Assembly (NCBI RefSeq): GCF_002196515.1
Contig: NZ_CP018835.1
Location: 3,286,001-3,350,000 of the forward strand
DNA: 64,000 bases
Source of the DNA: Vibrio gazogenes
GTDB taxonomy: Bacteria; Pseudomonadota; Gammaproteobacteria; Enterobacterales; Vibrionaceae
Direction of reading: 5' to 3'
Both the position numbers and the translations under genes were made by a program. Below the pieces are notes generated by a model that was not told the origin of the DNA, made no database searches, and saw only the letters and a program-made list of their open reading frames with translations. Within the stretch, counting starts at the first letter, position 1. The number at the start of each line of letters is the position of its first letter. This document shows positions 30,555 to 40,604 of the stretch, piece by piece.

Positions 30555-31940
30555 ATGTTACAAATATATAACACACTTACCAGACAAAAAGAGCAGTTCA
30601 AGCCCATTACCGCCGGAAAAATTGGCATGTATGTCTGTGGCGTCACTATATATGATCTCTGTCATATTGGTCATGGAAGGACGTTTGTATCTTTTGATGT
30701 CGTTGCCCGTTATTTACGTTATCTGGGATACGATTTGACCTTGGTAAGAAATATTACCGATATTGATGACAAAATTATTCATCGTGCTGCGGAAAATAAC
30801 GAGTCGTGCGATGAGCTGACTGACCGTCTGATTCAGGATATGTATGCCGATTTCGATGCATTGAATATACTCCGTCCGGATGTTGAACCCCGTGCTACCG
30901 CATATATCGAGGAAATCATTGCGCTGGTACAACGGCTGATTGATAAAGGCTTTGCCTATATCGCAGAGAATGGCGATGTGATGTTTGAGGTGAGTCGCTT
31001 CGCTGAGTACGGCAAGCTTTCCCGGCAAGATCTGGAACAACTTCAGGCTGGGGCTCGGGTTGATATTGAATTGGCAAAACGTAGCCCGCTTGACTTCGTA
31101 TTATGGAAAATGTCTAAGCCGGGGGAACCAAAGTGGGAATCACCATGGGGTGAGGGCCGCCCGGGCTGGCATATTGAGTGTTCAGCGATGAACTCTTCAA
31201 TCTTAGGGACACATTTTGATATCCATGGTGGTGGTTCTGATTTGCAATTCCCGCATCATGAAAATGAAATTGCTCAGTCCTGCTGCGCGTATGACACTGC
31301 CTATGTAAATACATGGATGCACAGTGGCATGGTGATGGTTGATAAAGAGAAGATGTCTAAATCTCTGGGGAACTTCTTTACCATCCGTGATGTTCTGTCT
31401 CACTATGATCCAGAAACGGTACGCTATTTTCTGATGTCTGGCCATTATCGCAGTCAATTGAATTACAGTGAAGAAAACCTCAATCAGGCTCGGGCAGCTT
31501 TGGAGCGTCTCTATACGGCATTACGTGGACTTGACCTCACCGTGGCAGCATCTGGCGGAGAGGCGTTCGTGACTCGTTTCGAAGCTGCCATGAATGATGA
31601 CTTCAATACACCGGAAGCTTATTCCGTATTGTTTGATATGGCGCGAGAAGTCAATCGACTCAAACAGGAAGATCAGTTACAGCAAGCCAGTCAACTTGCC
31701 GTTCGTATGCGGGATTTAGCCAGTGTCATCGGGATTTTGTCTCAAGAGCCGGAGAGTTTCTTGCAAGGTGATAGCGGTTCAGAAGAGGAAGTGGCAGAAA
31801 TCGAGTCATTGATAAAAATGCGTAATGATGCACGAGCTGCCAAAGATTGGGCGAATGCTGATCTGGCTCGAGATAGACTGACGGCAATGGGTATCGTTCT
31901 CGAAGACGGGGCTGGTGGTACAACTTGGCGACGTAAATAG
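30555..31940 (+). CDS. cysS: Cysteinyl-tRNA synthetase
   Basis: Class I aminoacyl-tRNA synthetase for cysteine, 461 residues (E. coli 461). The HIGH motif is HIGH in [15 protein letters not shown] is in [11 protein letters not shown], and zinc ligands are offered by C28 (MYVCGVTIY) and the downstream WHIECSAM and FPHHENE segments. It lies divergently from ppiB with a 153-base shared promoter region and ends at a strong terminator. Confidence 0.97.
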   Translation: MLQIYNTLTRQKEQFKPITAGKIGMYVCGVTIYDLCHIGHGRTFVSFDVVARYLRYLGYDLTLVRNITDIDDKIIHRAAENNESCDELTDRLIQDMYADFDALNILRPDVEPRATAYIEEIIALVQRLIDKGFAYIAENGDVMFEVSRFAEYGKLSRQDLEQLQAGARVDIELAKRSPLDFVLWKMSKPGEPKWESPWGEGRPGWHIECSAMNSSILGTHFDIHGGGSDLQFPHHENEIAQSCCAYDTAYVNTWMHSGMVMVDKEKMSKSLGNFFTIRDVLSHYDPETVRYFLMSGHYRSQLNYSEENLNQARAALERLYTALRGLDLTVAASGGEAFVTRFEAAMNDDFNTPEAYSVLFDMAREVNRLKQEDQLQQASQLAVRMRDLASVIGILSQEPESFLQGDSGSEEEVAEIESLIKMRNDARAAKDWANADLARDRLTAMGIVLEDGAGGTTWRRK

Positions 31941-31956
31941 TTGCGGCACGGTTTTG

Positions 31957-31986
31957 AAAGGGCTTATAACAGAATAAGCCCTTTTT
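31957..31986 (+). terminator. Rho-independent terminator of cysS
   Basis: AAAGGGCTTAT (31957-31967) and ATAAGCCCTTT (31974-31984) with a 6-base loop, followed by T residues. Confidence 0.92.
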
Positions 31987-32016
31987 GTTCATCCGATTGA
32001 AGGCAATAAAATAGAT

Positions 32017-32538
32017 ATGTCGATCATTTTAGGAATTGATCCGGGTTCACGGGTGACTGGTTACGGTGTTATACGGCAGCAGGGAAGAATCCTGACTTAC
32101 CTTGGTAGTGGTTGTATTAAAACGACAGAAAAAGAATTACCGGGACGCTTGAAGCAAATATATGCCGGGATCTCAGAAGTGATAATGCAATTTCAACCAG
32201 ATGTTTTCGCAATCGAGCAGGTTTTTATGGCGAAGAATGCGGATTCAGCATTGAAACTCGGACAAGCCCGGGGCTCTGCGATTGTGGCGGCTGTGAATGC
32301 CGATTTGCCGGTTTATGAATATGCTGCACGTTTAATCAAGCAGGCTGTTGTCGGAACAGGCGGTGCGGATAAAATACAGGTTCAGCACATGGTTCAACAA
32401 ATGCTGAAGTTACCATCTAAACCGCAAGCTGATGCTGCTGATGCGCTTGGTGTTGCTATTTGTCACGCAAATACAAATAAAACATTGATTGCACTTGCGG
32501 GGCAGGCGAAAGGGGCGCGGCGAGGGCGATATCGATAA
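32017..32538 (+). CDS. ruvC: Holliday junction resolvase RuvC
   Basis: Endonuclease that cuts Holliday junctions, 173 residues. Acidic catalytic residues appear in [13 protein letters not shown] (D8), FAIEQVFM and the C-terminal [12 protein letters not shown]. It works with RuvAB, encoded next. The 82-base gap to ruvA has no terminator, so the three genes probably form one operon. Confidence 0.96.
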   Translation: MSIILGIDPGSRVTGYGVIRQQGRILTYLGSGCIKTTEKELPGRLKQIYAGISEVIMQFQPDVFAIEQVFMAKNADSALKLGQARGSAIVAAVNADLPVYEYAARLIKQAVVGTGGADKIQVQHMVQQMLKLPSKPQADAADALGVAICHANTNKTLIALAGQAKGARRGRYR

Positions 32539-32620
32539 AATTTGCCACGACCCAATACTGGCTATTTATCCAGTTATTGATTATGATCAATCAGACTGAA
32601 ATAGATGAAAAGGAAAAATT

Positions 32621-33238
32621 GTGATTGGACGTCTTAGAGGCATTCTGCTGGAGAAGCAGCCACCAGAAGTATTAATTGAAGTTGGTGGGGTTGGCTATGA
32701 AGTTCAGATGCCAATGAGTTGCTTTTATGAATTACCCGAAGTAGCACAAGAAGCGGTCATCTATACACATTTTGTGGTCCGTGAAGATGCTCAACTTTTA
32801 TATGGATTCAACAGCAAAGCGGAGCGTGCATTGTTCCGGGCCGTGATTAAAGCAAACGGTGTTGGTCCAAAACTTGGTTTAGCGATTCTATCCGGCATGA
32901 CGGCCAGTCAGTTTGTTGAGTGTGTCAAACATGAAGATGTTTCGATGCTGGTTAAATTACCGGGGGTCGGTAAAAAAACCGCAGAACGTTTGGTGGTTGA
33001 AATGAAAGATCGTCTCGCATCTTTCTCGACTTCTGAAATTGATGAATTTGAATTGGTTCAAGACGCTGTGCCAATTCGTCCACAAGATACAGCCAGTCAT
33101 GCAGAAGAGGAAGCGGTGAGTGCACTGTTAACGCTTGGCTATAAACCTCAGCAAGCTTCGAAGATCGTCGCTCAGATTGCCCAACCGGGAATGAGTAGTG
33201 AAACGTTGATTAAAGAAGCATTGAGAGCGATGGTATGA
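32621..33238 (+). CDS. ruvA: Holliday junction DNA helicase subunit RuvA
   Basis: Tetrameric junction-binding subunit, 205 residues (E. coli 203). It starts with GTG at 32621 behind AAAAGGAAAAATT. The N-terminal OB-fold begins [20 protein letters not shown]. The two helix-hairpin-helix motifs are [14 protein letters not shown] and [16 protein letters not shown]. The C-terminal domain III contacts RuvB. It overlaps ruvB by 4 bases. Confidence 0.96.
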   Translation: MIGRLRGILLEKQPPEVLIEVGGVGYEVQMPMSCFYELPEVAQEAVIYTHFVVREDAQLLYGFNSKAERALFRAVIKANGVGPKLGLAILSGMTASQFVECVKHEDVSMLVKLPGVGKKTAERLVVEMKDRLASFSTSEIDEFELVQDAVPIRPQDTASHAEEEAVSALLTLGYKPQQASKIVAQIAQPGMSSETLIKEALRAMV

Positions 33239-34239
33239 TTGAGGCGGATCGTTTTATCACACCGGTGAGTACACCGTTTAAAGATGATGAGTTGATTGAT
33301 CGTGCGATACGGCCGAAGCTTTTGGCCGATTATCAGGGCCAAGATCATGTCCGTAACCAAATGGAAATTTTTATTGAGGCAGCTCAACGTCGTCAGGAAG
33401 CTTTAGATCATCTCCTCATCTTTGGTCCGCCTGGTCTGGGGAAAACCACCTTAGCTAATATTGTCGCCAATGAAATGGGGGTGAATATTCGAACTACATC
33501 AGGGCCTGTGTTAGAAAAAGCTGGTGATTTGGCCGCTTTGTTAACCAATCTTGAAGAGAATGATGTACTGTTCATTGATGAGATTCATCGTCTGAGCCCT
33601 GTGGTTGAAGAAGTCCTTTATCCGGCAATGGAAGATTATCAGCTCGATATTATGATTGGAGAGGGGCCGGCAGCCCGTTCAATTAAAATTGATTTACCGC
33701 CTTTTACCCTCATCGGTGCAACGACACGAGCTGGCTCTCTGACGTCACCACTTCGTGATCGTTTTGGCATTGTGCAGCGGCTTGAGTATTATCAGGTCGG
33801 TGATTTACAGAATATTGTCCAGAGAAGTGCAGCGTGTTTATCTTTGTCTATTGAACCAGAAGGGGCGCTAGAAGTTGCCCGACGTGCCCGCGGCACACCT
33901 CGCATCGCCAATCGCCTGCTACGGCGAGTCAGAGACTATGCTGAAGTTAAAGGGGACGGCAATATATGTGCGGATACGGCAGATAATGCCTTAAATATGC
34001 TTGATGTTGATGTTCTGGGCTTTGATTTTATGGATCGTAAGTTATTGATCACAATTATTGAAAAGTTTTCCGGCGGCCCTGTCGGTTTAGATAATCTCGC
34101 TGCTGCAATTGGTGAAGAAAAAGATACAATCGAAGATGTTTTAGAGCCCTATCTGATTCAACAGGGATATTTGCAACGAACGCCTAGAGGGCGGATTGCC
34201 ACAGAAAGAGCTTATTTGCATTTCGGATTCGAAAAATAA
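33235..34239 (+). CDS. ruvB: Holliday junction branch-migration ATPase RuvB
   Basis: AAA+ hexameric motor, 334 residues. Walker A is [10 protein letters not shown] near residue 63, Walker B DEIHRL, sensor GATTRAG, arginine finger region PLRDRFG, and the C-terminal winged helix with [13 protein letters not shown]. It starts at an ATGA junction with ruvA. No clear terminator follows before the cydA promoter region. Confidence 0.97.
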   Translation: MIEADRFITPVSTPFKDDELIDRAIRPKLLADYQGQDHVRNQMEIFIEAAQRRQEALDHLLIFGPPGLGKTTLANIVANEMGVNIRTTSGPVLEKAGDLAALLTNLEENDVLFIDEIHRLSPVVEEVLYPAMEDYQLDIMIGEGPAARSIKIDLPPFTLIGATTRAGSLTSPLRDRFGIVQRLEYYQVGDLQNIVQRSAACLSLSIEPEGALEVARRARGTPRIANRLLRRVRDYAEVKGDGNICADTADNALNMLDVDVLGFDFMDRKLLITIIEKFSGGPVGLDNLAAAIGEEKDTIEDVLEPYLIQQGYLQRTPRGRIATERAYLHFGFEK

Positions 34240-34332
34240 TTTTTCATGTATTATCGGATCCATAAGTTGGCTCCCTATGTGATAAATATCTCATTTATGA
34301 AAATTTTTTAGGTAGCAAATAGATTGCAAACT

Positions 34333-34481
34333 TAATGTTAATGTTAATGGTTTGTGTGTTTATTGAGTGAGCAAAATCTATTTGTTACAAAAAAATATCA
34401 ATTAACTCCCTCTTATTTTGATCTTAATCATTTTGTTGTTTTTTTGCTGGCTCACCGCGTGTGAAACTTGATCTAAATCAA
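34333..34481 (+). promoter_or_regulatory. ArcA/FNR-type control region upstream of cydA
   Basis: A perfect FNR-type site TTGAT-CTAA-ATCAA lies at 34468-34481. A second site with one mismatch, TTGATCTTAATCAT, is at 34418-34431, exactly 50 bp away. Tandem TGTTAA repeats resembling ArcA boxes lie at 34336-34347. FNR and ArcA control of cyd is established in E. coli. The remaining part of the 455-base gap is AT-rich and has no gene. Confidence 0.7.
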
Positions 34482-34694
34482 GACAGGCCTTGTAGATAAA
34501 CCCTTTGAAAGCTTACGCGTTTAAAAGTAGTATTTCGGCAATATGTATTTTACTTGATTAATATTTATTCAAATAAAAATACACGTTGATGTAACAAATA
34601 TTCTGCTTTTCTAGCATTTTTGACAGGTATGAATTGATAAAATTTGGTTGCTTTAATCTGAGTGGTGTCTTTCAGCCGACACAAAGGAGTTATC

Positions 34695-36281
34695 ATGATT
34701 GACATAGTTGATCTATCGCGGTTGCAGTTCGCGCTTACTGCGATGTATCACTTCCTGTTTGTTCCTCTGACTCTAGGGATGACGTTTTTACTCGCTATCA
34801 TGGAGTCACTTTATGTGATGACCGATAAGCAAATCTATAAGGACATGACAAAGTTCTGGGGTAAGCTGTTCGGAATAAACTTTGCTCTGGGCGTTGCCAC
34901 AGGGCTAACAATGGAATTTCAGTTTGGTACAAACTGGTCGTATTACTCGCACTACGTTGGCGACATTTTTGGGGCTCCTCTTGCCATCGAAGCGTTAGTT
35001 GCTTTCTTCCTTGAATCAACATTCGTCGGTTTGTTCTTCTTCGGATGGGATCGACTTTCAAAACGTCAACACTTAGTGACAACATGGCTTGTTGCATTAG
35101 GTTCTAACTTCTCTGCTCTTTGGATTCTTGTCGCCAATGGCTGGATGCAAAATCCAGTTGGTTCCGACTTTAACTTCGAAACTATGCGCATGGAAATGGT
35201 GAGCTTTGCTGAGGTTGTTCTAAACCCTGTCGCGCAGGTGAAATTTGTTCACACTGTCGCATCAGGTTATGTCACTGGCGCAATGTTTGTCTTAGGGGTG
35301 AGTGCTTATTATCTGCTGAAAGGGCGTGATATTGCTTTTGCTCGTCGCTCATTTACTGTTGCTGCATCATTTGGCATGGCTGCGATTCTTTCTGTCATCG
35401 TCTTAGGTGATGAATCTGGTTATGAATTGGGTGATGTCCAAAAAGCGAAATTGGCTGCAATTGAAGCTGAATGGCATACAGAAGAGGCGCCTGCATCGTT
35501 TACGCTGTTCGGTTTCCCGAATCAGGATACGATGCATACAGATTTTGCGATTAAGATCCCTTATGTCATGGGTATTATTGCAACGCGCTCGTTGGATACT
35601 CCTGTTAAAGGTTTAAGTGATTTACGTGAAGAGCACCTTGAACGGATTCGTAATGGGATGTATGCGTATGATCTACTTCAAAAATTACGTGCAGGTGATA
35701 CTTCTGAAATGAATCGAGATGCCTTCGATGAGGTGAAATCTGATCTGGGCTATGGCATGTTACTGAAACGTTATACTGATGATGTAGTCAATGCGTCAGA
35801 AGAACAGATTCAAGCCGCTGCTGATGATTCACTCCCAACAGTCTGGCCGTTGTTCTGGTCGTTCCGGATCATGGTTGCTTGTGGTGTCATTATGCTGGTT
35901 GTCTTCGCTGCTGCATTTGTTCAGACATGCCGTCAGAAAATTGAGCAGAAAAACTGGGTGCTCAAAGCCGCACTTTACAGTATTCCTTTACCGTGGATTG
36001 GTGTTGAAGCTGGTTGGTTTGTCGCGGAATATGGTCGTCAACCATGGGCTGTCGGTGAAATTCTCCCTGTACATATTGCGAATTCTGCATTGAGTGTCAG
36101 TGAGTTGGTTATCTCCCTGCTTGCAATTCTTGCACTATATACAGCGTTCCTTGTTGCCGAAGTTTACCTGATGGTTAAATTTGCTCGCAAAGGTCCAAGT
36201 AGTCTGAAAACTGGGCGTTATCATTTTGAGCAAAATGCGACTTCAGCAACAGATCAAGTTAACCGTCAGGTAGAAGCTTAA
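34695..36281 (+). CDS. cydA: Cytochrome bd ubiquinol oxidase subunit I
   Basis: Membrane subunit carrying haems b558, b595 and d, 528 residues. The start at 34695 has the ribosome site AAAGGAG at 34683-34689; the longer frame from 34662 contains that site within it. The N-terminus ([20 protein letters not shown]) carries the haem ligand His, and the periplasmic Q-loop follows. The [12 protein letters not shown] motif is diagnostic. With CydB it reduces oxygen at low tension without pumping protons. Confidence 0.97.
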   Translation: MIDIVDLSRLQFALTAMYHFLFVPLTLGMTFLLAIMESLYVMTDKQIYKDMTKFWGKLFGINFALGVATGLTMEFQFGTNWSYYSHYVGDIFGAPLAIEALVAFFLESTFVGLFFFGWDRLSKRQHLVTTWLVALGSNFSALWILVANGWMQNPVGSDFNFETMRMEMVSFAEVVLNPVAQVKFVHTVASGYVTGAMFVLGVSAYYLLKGRDIAFARRSFTVAASFGMAAILSVIVLGDESGYELGDVQKAKLAAIEAEWHTEEAPASFTLFGFPNQDTMHTDFAIKIPYVMGIIATRSLDTPVKGLSDLREEHLERIRNGMYAYDLLQKLRAGDTSEMNRDAFDEVKSDLGYGMLLKRYTDDVVNASEEQIQAAADDSLPTVWPLFWSFRIMVACGVIMLVVFAAAFVQTCRQKIEQKNWVLKAALYSIPLPWIGVEAGWFVAEYGRQPWAVGEILPVHIANSALSVSELVISLLAILALYTAFLVAEVYLMVKFARKGPSSLKTGRYHFEQNATSATDQVNRQVEA

Positions 36282-36299
36282 GGCGAGGAGAATAATATT

Positions 36300-37433
36300 A
36301 TGGATTACGAAATCTTACGATTTATATGGTGGATCCTGATTGGTGTGCTGTTTGTCGGCTTCGCTATTGCAGATGGATTCGATATGGGGGTCGGTGCCTT
36401 GGTGCCGATCATCGGGAAAAATGACACAGAGCGTCGTGTCATGATCAACTCGATTGCACCTCACTGGGATGGTAACCAGGTTTGGTTAATTACTGCGGGT
36501 GGTGCTTTATTTGCTGCATGGCCTTTGGTCTACGCAACATCATTTTCCGGTTTCTACCTTGCAATGATCGTGACTTTGGCTGCTTTATGGCTCCGTCCTG
36601 TAGGGCTAGACTATCGTTCAAAAATTGAAGATACCAAATGGCGCAGTATTTGGGATATCTGTATCTCTATCAGTGGCTTTGTACCACCTCTGATCATTGG
36701 TGTTGCATTTGGTAATTTATTACAAGGTGTTCCTTTTGCACTGAATGAATTTTTGATGCCAAGTTATCATGGTTCATTCTTCGGACTACTGAATCCATTT
36801 GGTATTGTATGTGGTCTGGTTAGTGTCCTGATGTTTGTGCTTCAAGGTGCGTCTTGGTTACAAATGAAGACCTCTGATGCTGTACATACGCGAGCTCGTA
36901 GCGTTGCTCAGCTTTGTGGTGTACTTGTCGCGGTTCTTTTTGTAGCTGCTGGTTTTTGGGTTCAACACATCGATGGTTATGTCATCACCAGTACAATGGA
37001 TCATCTTGCATCGTCAAACCCATTGAATAAAGAAGTCGCTCGTGAATCTGGTGCGTGGATGGCAAACTTCAATCAATATCCATTGTTATGGTTGGCACCT
37101 ATTCTTGGTACCGCGATGCCATTGATTGCTGCGATTGCATCTCGAATGGAAAAAGGCGGTATCGCATTTATTGCTTCGAGTTTGACGAATGCCGGCGTTA
37201 TCTTCACGGCTGGATTTGCGATGTTCCCGTTCATTATGCCTTCAAGTATGGCACCAAGTAACAGTCTGACCATATGGGATTCAACATCCAGTGAGCTGAC
37301 GTTACAACTGATGACTGGTATTGCCTTTGTCATGGTACCAATTATTCTTGGGTATACTTGTTGGACGTACTATAAAATGTTCGGTCGTATCAATAATAAG
37401 TATGTCGAAGACAACAAAAATTCACTTTATTAA
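36300..37433 (+). CDS. cydB: Cytochrome bd ubiquinol oxidase subunit II
   Basis: Second membrane subunit of cytochrome bd, 377 residues (E. coli 379). It begins MDYEILRFIWWILIGVLFVGFAIADGFDMG, which I give only as its first and last features: acidic Asp pair and ADGFDMG. The APHWDGNQVW motif and multiple hydrophobic segments are typical. GAGGAG lies 10 bases upstream. cydX follows after 14 bases. Confidence 0.97.
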   Translation: MDYEILRFIWWILIGVLFVGFAIADGFDMGVGALVPIIGKNDTERRVMINSIAPHWDGNQVWLITAGGALFAAWPLVYATSFSGFYLAMIVTLAALWLRPVGLDYRSKIEDTKWRSIWDICISISGFVPPLIIGVAFGNLLQGVPFALNEFLMPSYHGSFFGLLNPFGIVCGLVSVLMFVLQGASWLQMKTSDAVHTRARSVAQLCGVLVAVLFVAAGFWVQHIDGYVITSTMDHLASSNPLNKEVARESGAWMANFNQYPLLWLAPILGTAMPLIAAIASRMEKGGIAFIASSLTNAGVIFTAGFAMFPFIMPSSMAPSNSLTIWDSTSSELTLQLMTGIAFVMVPIILGYTCWTYYKMFGRINNKYVEDNKNSLY

Positions 37434-37447
37434 CGAGGAGCTAAGTT

Positions 37448-37555
37448 ATGTGGTATTTTGCATGGATTTTAGGCGTCTTACTGGCTTGTTCTTTCGGCAT
37501 CATCAATGCACTGTGGTTAGAACATGCAGAGATGATGGATAAAGATAGTGAATGA
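37448..37555 (+). CDS. cydX: Cytochrome bd accessory subunit CydX
   Basis: A 35-residue single-span membrane protein, starting MWYFAWILGVLLACSFGIIN and ending in an acidic tail. It matches the CydX/YbgT family that stabilises the haem region of cytochrome bd. A GAGGAGC ribosome site lies 6 bases upstream. It overlaps ybgE by 8 bases, completing cydABX-ybgE. Confidence 0.95.
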   Translation: MWYFAWILGVLLACSFGIINALWLEHAEMMDKDSE

Positions 37556-37850
37556 TTTTTCTGCCTTAGTTGCGCAGTGGCATCGTCCCATTGATCGTAT
37601 CTTTTATCGAATACTGTTAATGGGCCTTGCTTTCTACCATGTTGCGTTGTTGATGTGGAATCCACACACTTATGCAGCAGCAATTGGTGGTTTTAATCTG
37701 GGAGTCGTCGCTCTGCTGATCTTGGCTATCTGTGCCAGCATGATCTTCGGTGTCGGCTTTAAGCCGAGACGATGGTTTTGGCAGATTCTATTTTCACCTT
37801 ATCTCGCCGGATGCATATTGGTTTATTTCAGTTTGATTCGAATAAGCTGA
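37548..37850 (+). CDS. ybgE: Cyd operon protein YbgE
   Basis: A 100-residue membrane protein of the YbgE family with three hydrophobic segments (about residues 20-37, 47-68 and 78-96). It starts with GTG at 37548 inside the end of cydX. It is always found behind cydX or near tol genes in gammaproteobacteria; the function is not established. A strong terminator follows. Confidence 0.9.
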   Translation: MNDFSALVAQWHRPIDRIFYRILLMGLAFYHVALLMWNPHTYAAAIGGFNLGVVALLILAICASMIFGVGFKPRRWFWQILFSPYLAGCILVYFSLIRIS

Positions 37851-37881
37851 ATTCAACGACCAGTATCCTATCGATAAAAGA

Positions 37882-37908
37882 AAACGCAGCCTTCAGGCTG
37901 CGTTTTTT
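37882..37908 (+). terminator. Terminator of the cyd operon
   Basis: AAACGCAGCC and GGCTGCGTTT arms with a TTCA loop, followed by six T residues. It isolates the cyd operon from ybgC-tol downstream. Confidence 0.93.
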
Positions 37909-38004
37909 GTCCAAAAAATCAAAATTCATTTCGTCTCACTCATGCGAAAGTGTTTGAGTTGCGTTATAGTAAACGATTGTTGTGAATCCGTTGAGGGACG
38001 TTAA

Positions 38005-38412
38005 GTGCATCATTCTAAATCAGCTTTTTTTCGCTTTCCTGTGACGATCTATTATGAAGATACCGATGCTGGCGGTGTTGTATACCATTCAAACTATCTT
38101 AAATTTTTTGAACGTGCGCGAACGGAAATGCTCCGAGAGCAAGGGGTATGTCAGCGAGAGTTATTGGAACAAAAATGTGGCTTTGTGGTCCGAAGCATGG
38201 AGATTGATTTTCTGAAACCTGCACGTCTGGATGACAATTTAGTCGTTTTAACTCAGCTAACCGAGAGAAAAAAGGCTTCTTTAATATACTGTCAGGAGCT
38301 GGTTAATCCTCGTGAAGAGGTATTGTGTCGAGCAATAGTTAAGGTAGCATATATTGACATGCAAAAAATGAAACCCCAAGGTATTCCCGACACAGTATTT
38401 TCGGAGAAGTAA
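38005..38412 (+). CDS. ybgC: Acyl-CoA thioesterase YbgC
   Basis: Cytoplasmic hot-dog-fold thioesterase, 135 residues, starting with GTG at 38005 behind GAGGGACG. The active-site region is YYEDTDAGGVVYHSNYLKFFERARTE, whose key residues are the Asp of EDTDAGG and the following His-Ser-Asn. It is the first gene of the tol-pal operon, as in E. coli, where YbgC acts on acyl-CoA and is linked to phospholipid metabolism. tolQ starts 3 bases after it. Confidence 0.94.
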   Translation: MHHSKSAFFRFPVTIYYEDTDAGGVVYHSNYLKFFERARTEMLREQGVCQRELLEQKCGFVVRSMEIDFLKPARLDDNLVVLTQLTERKKASLIYCQELVNPREEVLCRAIVKVAYIDMQKMKPQGIPDTVFSEK

Positions 38413-38415
38413 ACA

Positions 38416-39099
38416 GTGAGTGCTGAAATTTCAATACTTGATCTTTTTTTACAGGCTAGTTTTCTAGTCAAAGTGGTGATGATGATTCTCTTGGGCATGT
38501 CTATCATGTCATGGGCGATGATTTTTAAAAGAACCAAAGCATTATCGGCTGCTGAAAAGCAAGCAGCTTCATTTGAGGACCGTTTCTGGTCCGGCACTGA
38601 TTTAGCGGTTTTATACCAAGACGTAAAAGGTAGAAAAGACCAGTTGAGTGGCAGTGAAGAAATTTTCTATTCCGGTTTTACTGAATTCGCCCGATTAAGA
38701 AAAAACCATGCCGGCGAAGCTAGTTTTGTCATGGATGGGACTGCAAGAGCCATGCGAGTTGCGGTCTCCCGAGAAGTTGAATCATTGGAAACTCATCTAC
38801 CGTTTCTGGCGACCGTCGGTTCAATTAGCCCTTACATCGGGTTGTTTGGAACAGTATGGGGGATTATGCACGCATTTATTGCGTTAGGTGCGGTAAAACA
38901 AGCAACATTAGCAATGGTTGCGCCCGGAATCGCAGAAGCGCTTGTTGCAACAGCTATGGGGCTTTTCGCTGCCATTCCAGCGGTGATGGCTTACAACCGA
39001 CTGACAACCGTTGTCAGTAAACTTGAAATGAATTACGCGACATTCTCTGAGGAGTTTCATAGTATCCTTCATCGTCAGGCAATGACTGGTAGGGAGTAA
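38416..39099 (+). CDS. tolQ: Tol-Pal system proton channel subunit TolQ
   Basis: Inner-membrane protein of the TolQ/ExbB family, 227 residues, GTG start. It has three membrane segments: near residues 15-37, 132-155 and 165-190. The last includes the conserved [19 protein letters not shown]. With TolR it uses the proton motive force to energise TolA during cell constriction. Confidence 0.96.
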   Translation: MSAEISILDLFLQASFLVKVVMMILLGMSIMSWAMIFKRTKALSAAEKQAASFEDRFWSGTDLAVLYQDVKGRKDQLSGSEEIFYSGFTEFARLRKNHAGEASFVMDGTARAMRVAVSREVESLETHLPFLATVGSISPYIGLFGTVWGIMHAFIALGAVKQATLAMVAPGIAEALVATAMGLFAAIPAVMAYNRLTTVVSKLEMNYATFSEEFHSILHRQAMTGRE

Positions 39100-39104
39100 G
39101 CTTT

Positions 39105-39545
39105 ATGACAGGTTACCAACCAAAGAAGCGTAAAATGACCGCAGAAATTAATGTGGTACCCTATATAGATGTGATGCTGGTTTTGTTAATCATTTTTATG
39201 GTGACATCTCCGTTTATCACTCAGGGCGTGGATGTTGAACTACCAAAAACCGAAACAGCAAAACCGGCCTCCGATTTGGTCGGTGACGATGGTAGCTTCA
39301 TTATTGTCGAGATCAATAAGGAAGGTAGCTTGGGAGTCAGTATCAATAATGAACCTTTCAAACGGGGACTATCCTTACAGGATGCTATTGTTCTGGTAAA
39401 AGCTGAGCTGAGTTTACATCCAGATTCACCTGTTGCAGTCGGTGGTGAGGCGACAAGCCCCTATGCAGAGATTGTGCATGTGTTGGATGAGCTGAGTAAA
39501 GCTGGTATTCCAAAGGTTGGTTTGTTAACAGATATCAGGGAATAA
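39105..39545 (+). CDS. tolR: Tol-Pal system subunit TolR
   Basis: Inner-membrane protein of the TolR/ExbD family, 146 residues. One N-terminal membrane segment (NVVPYIDVMLVLLIIFMVT) contains the conserved aspartate of the proton path. A periplasmic domain follows. It lies 5 bases after tolQ. Confidence 0.96.
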   Translation: MTGYQPKKRKMTAEINVVPYIDVMLVLLIIFMVTSPFITQGVDVELPKTETAKPASDLVGDDGSFIIVEINKEGSLGVSINNEPFKRGLSLQDAIVLVKAELSLHPDSPVAVGGEATSPYAEIVHVLDELSKAGIPKVGLLTDIRE

Positions 39546-39559
39546 GCAGTATAACCTTC

Positions 39560-40570
39560 ATGAAAAAGAGAGAAGATAAGCGCTCAGGTTTTACAAAACC
39601 GCTGATAATTTCTATCGTGTTACATGCGATTTTAATTGGTTTATTGCTTTGGGGCGGACAGTTTTATCAGGAAAAGCCGCGTCCGACCGGTAATATGGTT
39701 CAGGCGGTCGTGATTGATCCAGCATTGGTGCATCAGCAGGCGCAACAGATTAAGGCGACTCGAGAAGCTGCTGCCCGCAAGGAAAAAGATCGACTTGATC
39801 GTTTACGACGTGAAAGTGAACGTCTTGAAGAGAATCGTCGAGCTGAAGAAGAGCGAATCCGGCAGTTAAAAGAACAACAAGCCCGTGAGGCGAAAGCAGC
39901 CAGAAAAGCGGAGCAGCAGCGTAAGCAGAAAGAGCAAGAGCGACAAGCTGAAGAACGGCGCGCCGCGAAAGCTGAGGCTGCAAGGAAAGCAAAAGAAGCA
40001 GCCATTGCAAAAGCGGAACAGCAGCGAATTGAACGCGAGAAAGCGGCCAAACTAGCGGCAGAAAAAGCACGTAAAGAGCGTGAGGCCGCTCAGAAAGCAG
40101 AACGGGAACGTTTAGCCAAAGAGAAAGCAGCAAAGGCTGCTGCTGAGAAGGCTCGACAGGAAAAAGAGCGCCTGAAAAAACTGGAAAAAGAAAGAAAGCA
40201 ACGGGAAGCGGCTTTAGATGATATTTTTTCCGGTCTACAGGCTGAAGAGCAACAAAACTCTAGTGCTCGAAGTCAATATATTGCTAGCGAAGTTGGACGT
40301 TATGGCGAAATCTACAAACAGCTCATCCGGCAAAATTTACGCGTAGAAGATACGTTTAAAGGTAAAAATTGTCGGGTTAATCTGCACCTGATTCCTACAG
40401 GGAGCGGTGCAATTGTTGGTAGTTTGAAAGTATTAGGGGGAAACTCGGCCGTTTGTGCTGCAACACAGCGAGCGGTTGCTCAGGTTCCGTCTTTTCCTCT
40501 GCCAAAAGATGACTCGGATGTTATCAATAAGCTAAAAGATATTAATATAACCGTTGAACCGAATATATAA
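39560..40570 (+). CDS. tolA: Tol-Pal system protein TolA
   Basis: A 336-residue inner-membrane protein that spans the periplasm. The N-terminal segment (LIISIVLHAILIGLLLWGG) includes the Ser-His pair used with TolQR. Domain II is a long Ala/Lys/Glu/Arg-rich helix from about residue 60 to 220. Domain III (about 235-336) carries two cysteines, in GKNCRVNLHL and NSAVCAATQRA, that form the expected disulfide. It contacts TolB and Pal. Confidence 0.95.
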   Translation: MKKREDKRSGFTKPLIISIVLHAILIGLLLWGGQFYQEKPRPTGNMVQAVVIDPALVHQQAQQIKATREAAARKEKDRLDRLRRESERLEENRRAEEERIRQLKEQQAREAKAARKAEQQRKQKEQERQAEERRAAKAEAARKAKEAAIAKAEQQRIEREKAAKLAAEKARKEREAAQKAERERLAKEKAAKAAAEKARQEKERLKKLEKERKQREAALDDIFSGLQAEEQQNSSARSQYIASEVGRYGEIYKQLIRQNLRVEDTFKGKNCRVNLHLIPTGSGAIVGSLKVLGGNSAVCAATQRAVAQVPSFPLPKDDSDVINKLKDINITVEPNI

Positions 40571-40604
40571 TTTTGACTGAAGTATCAGAGAAAAGGAAAA
40601 GCTT

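Noticed and set aside
39733-40133. Antisense frames opposite tolA
   Set aside because: They result from the Ala/Lys/Glu-rich codon bias of TolA domain II; the sense protein is unmistakable.
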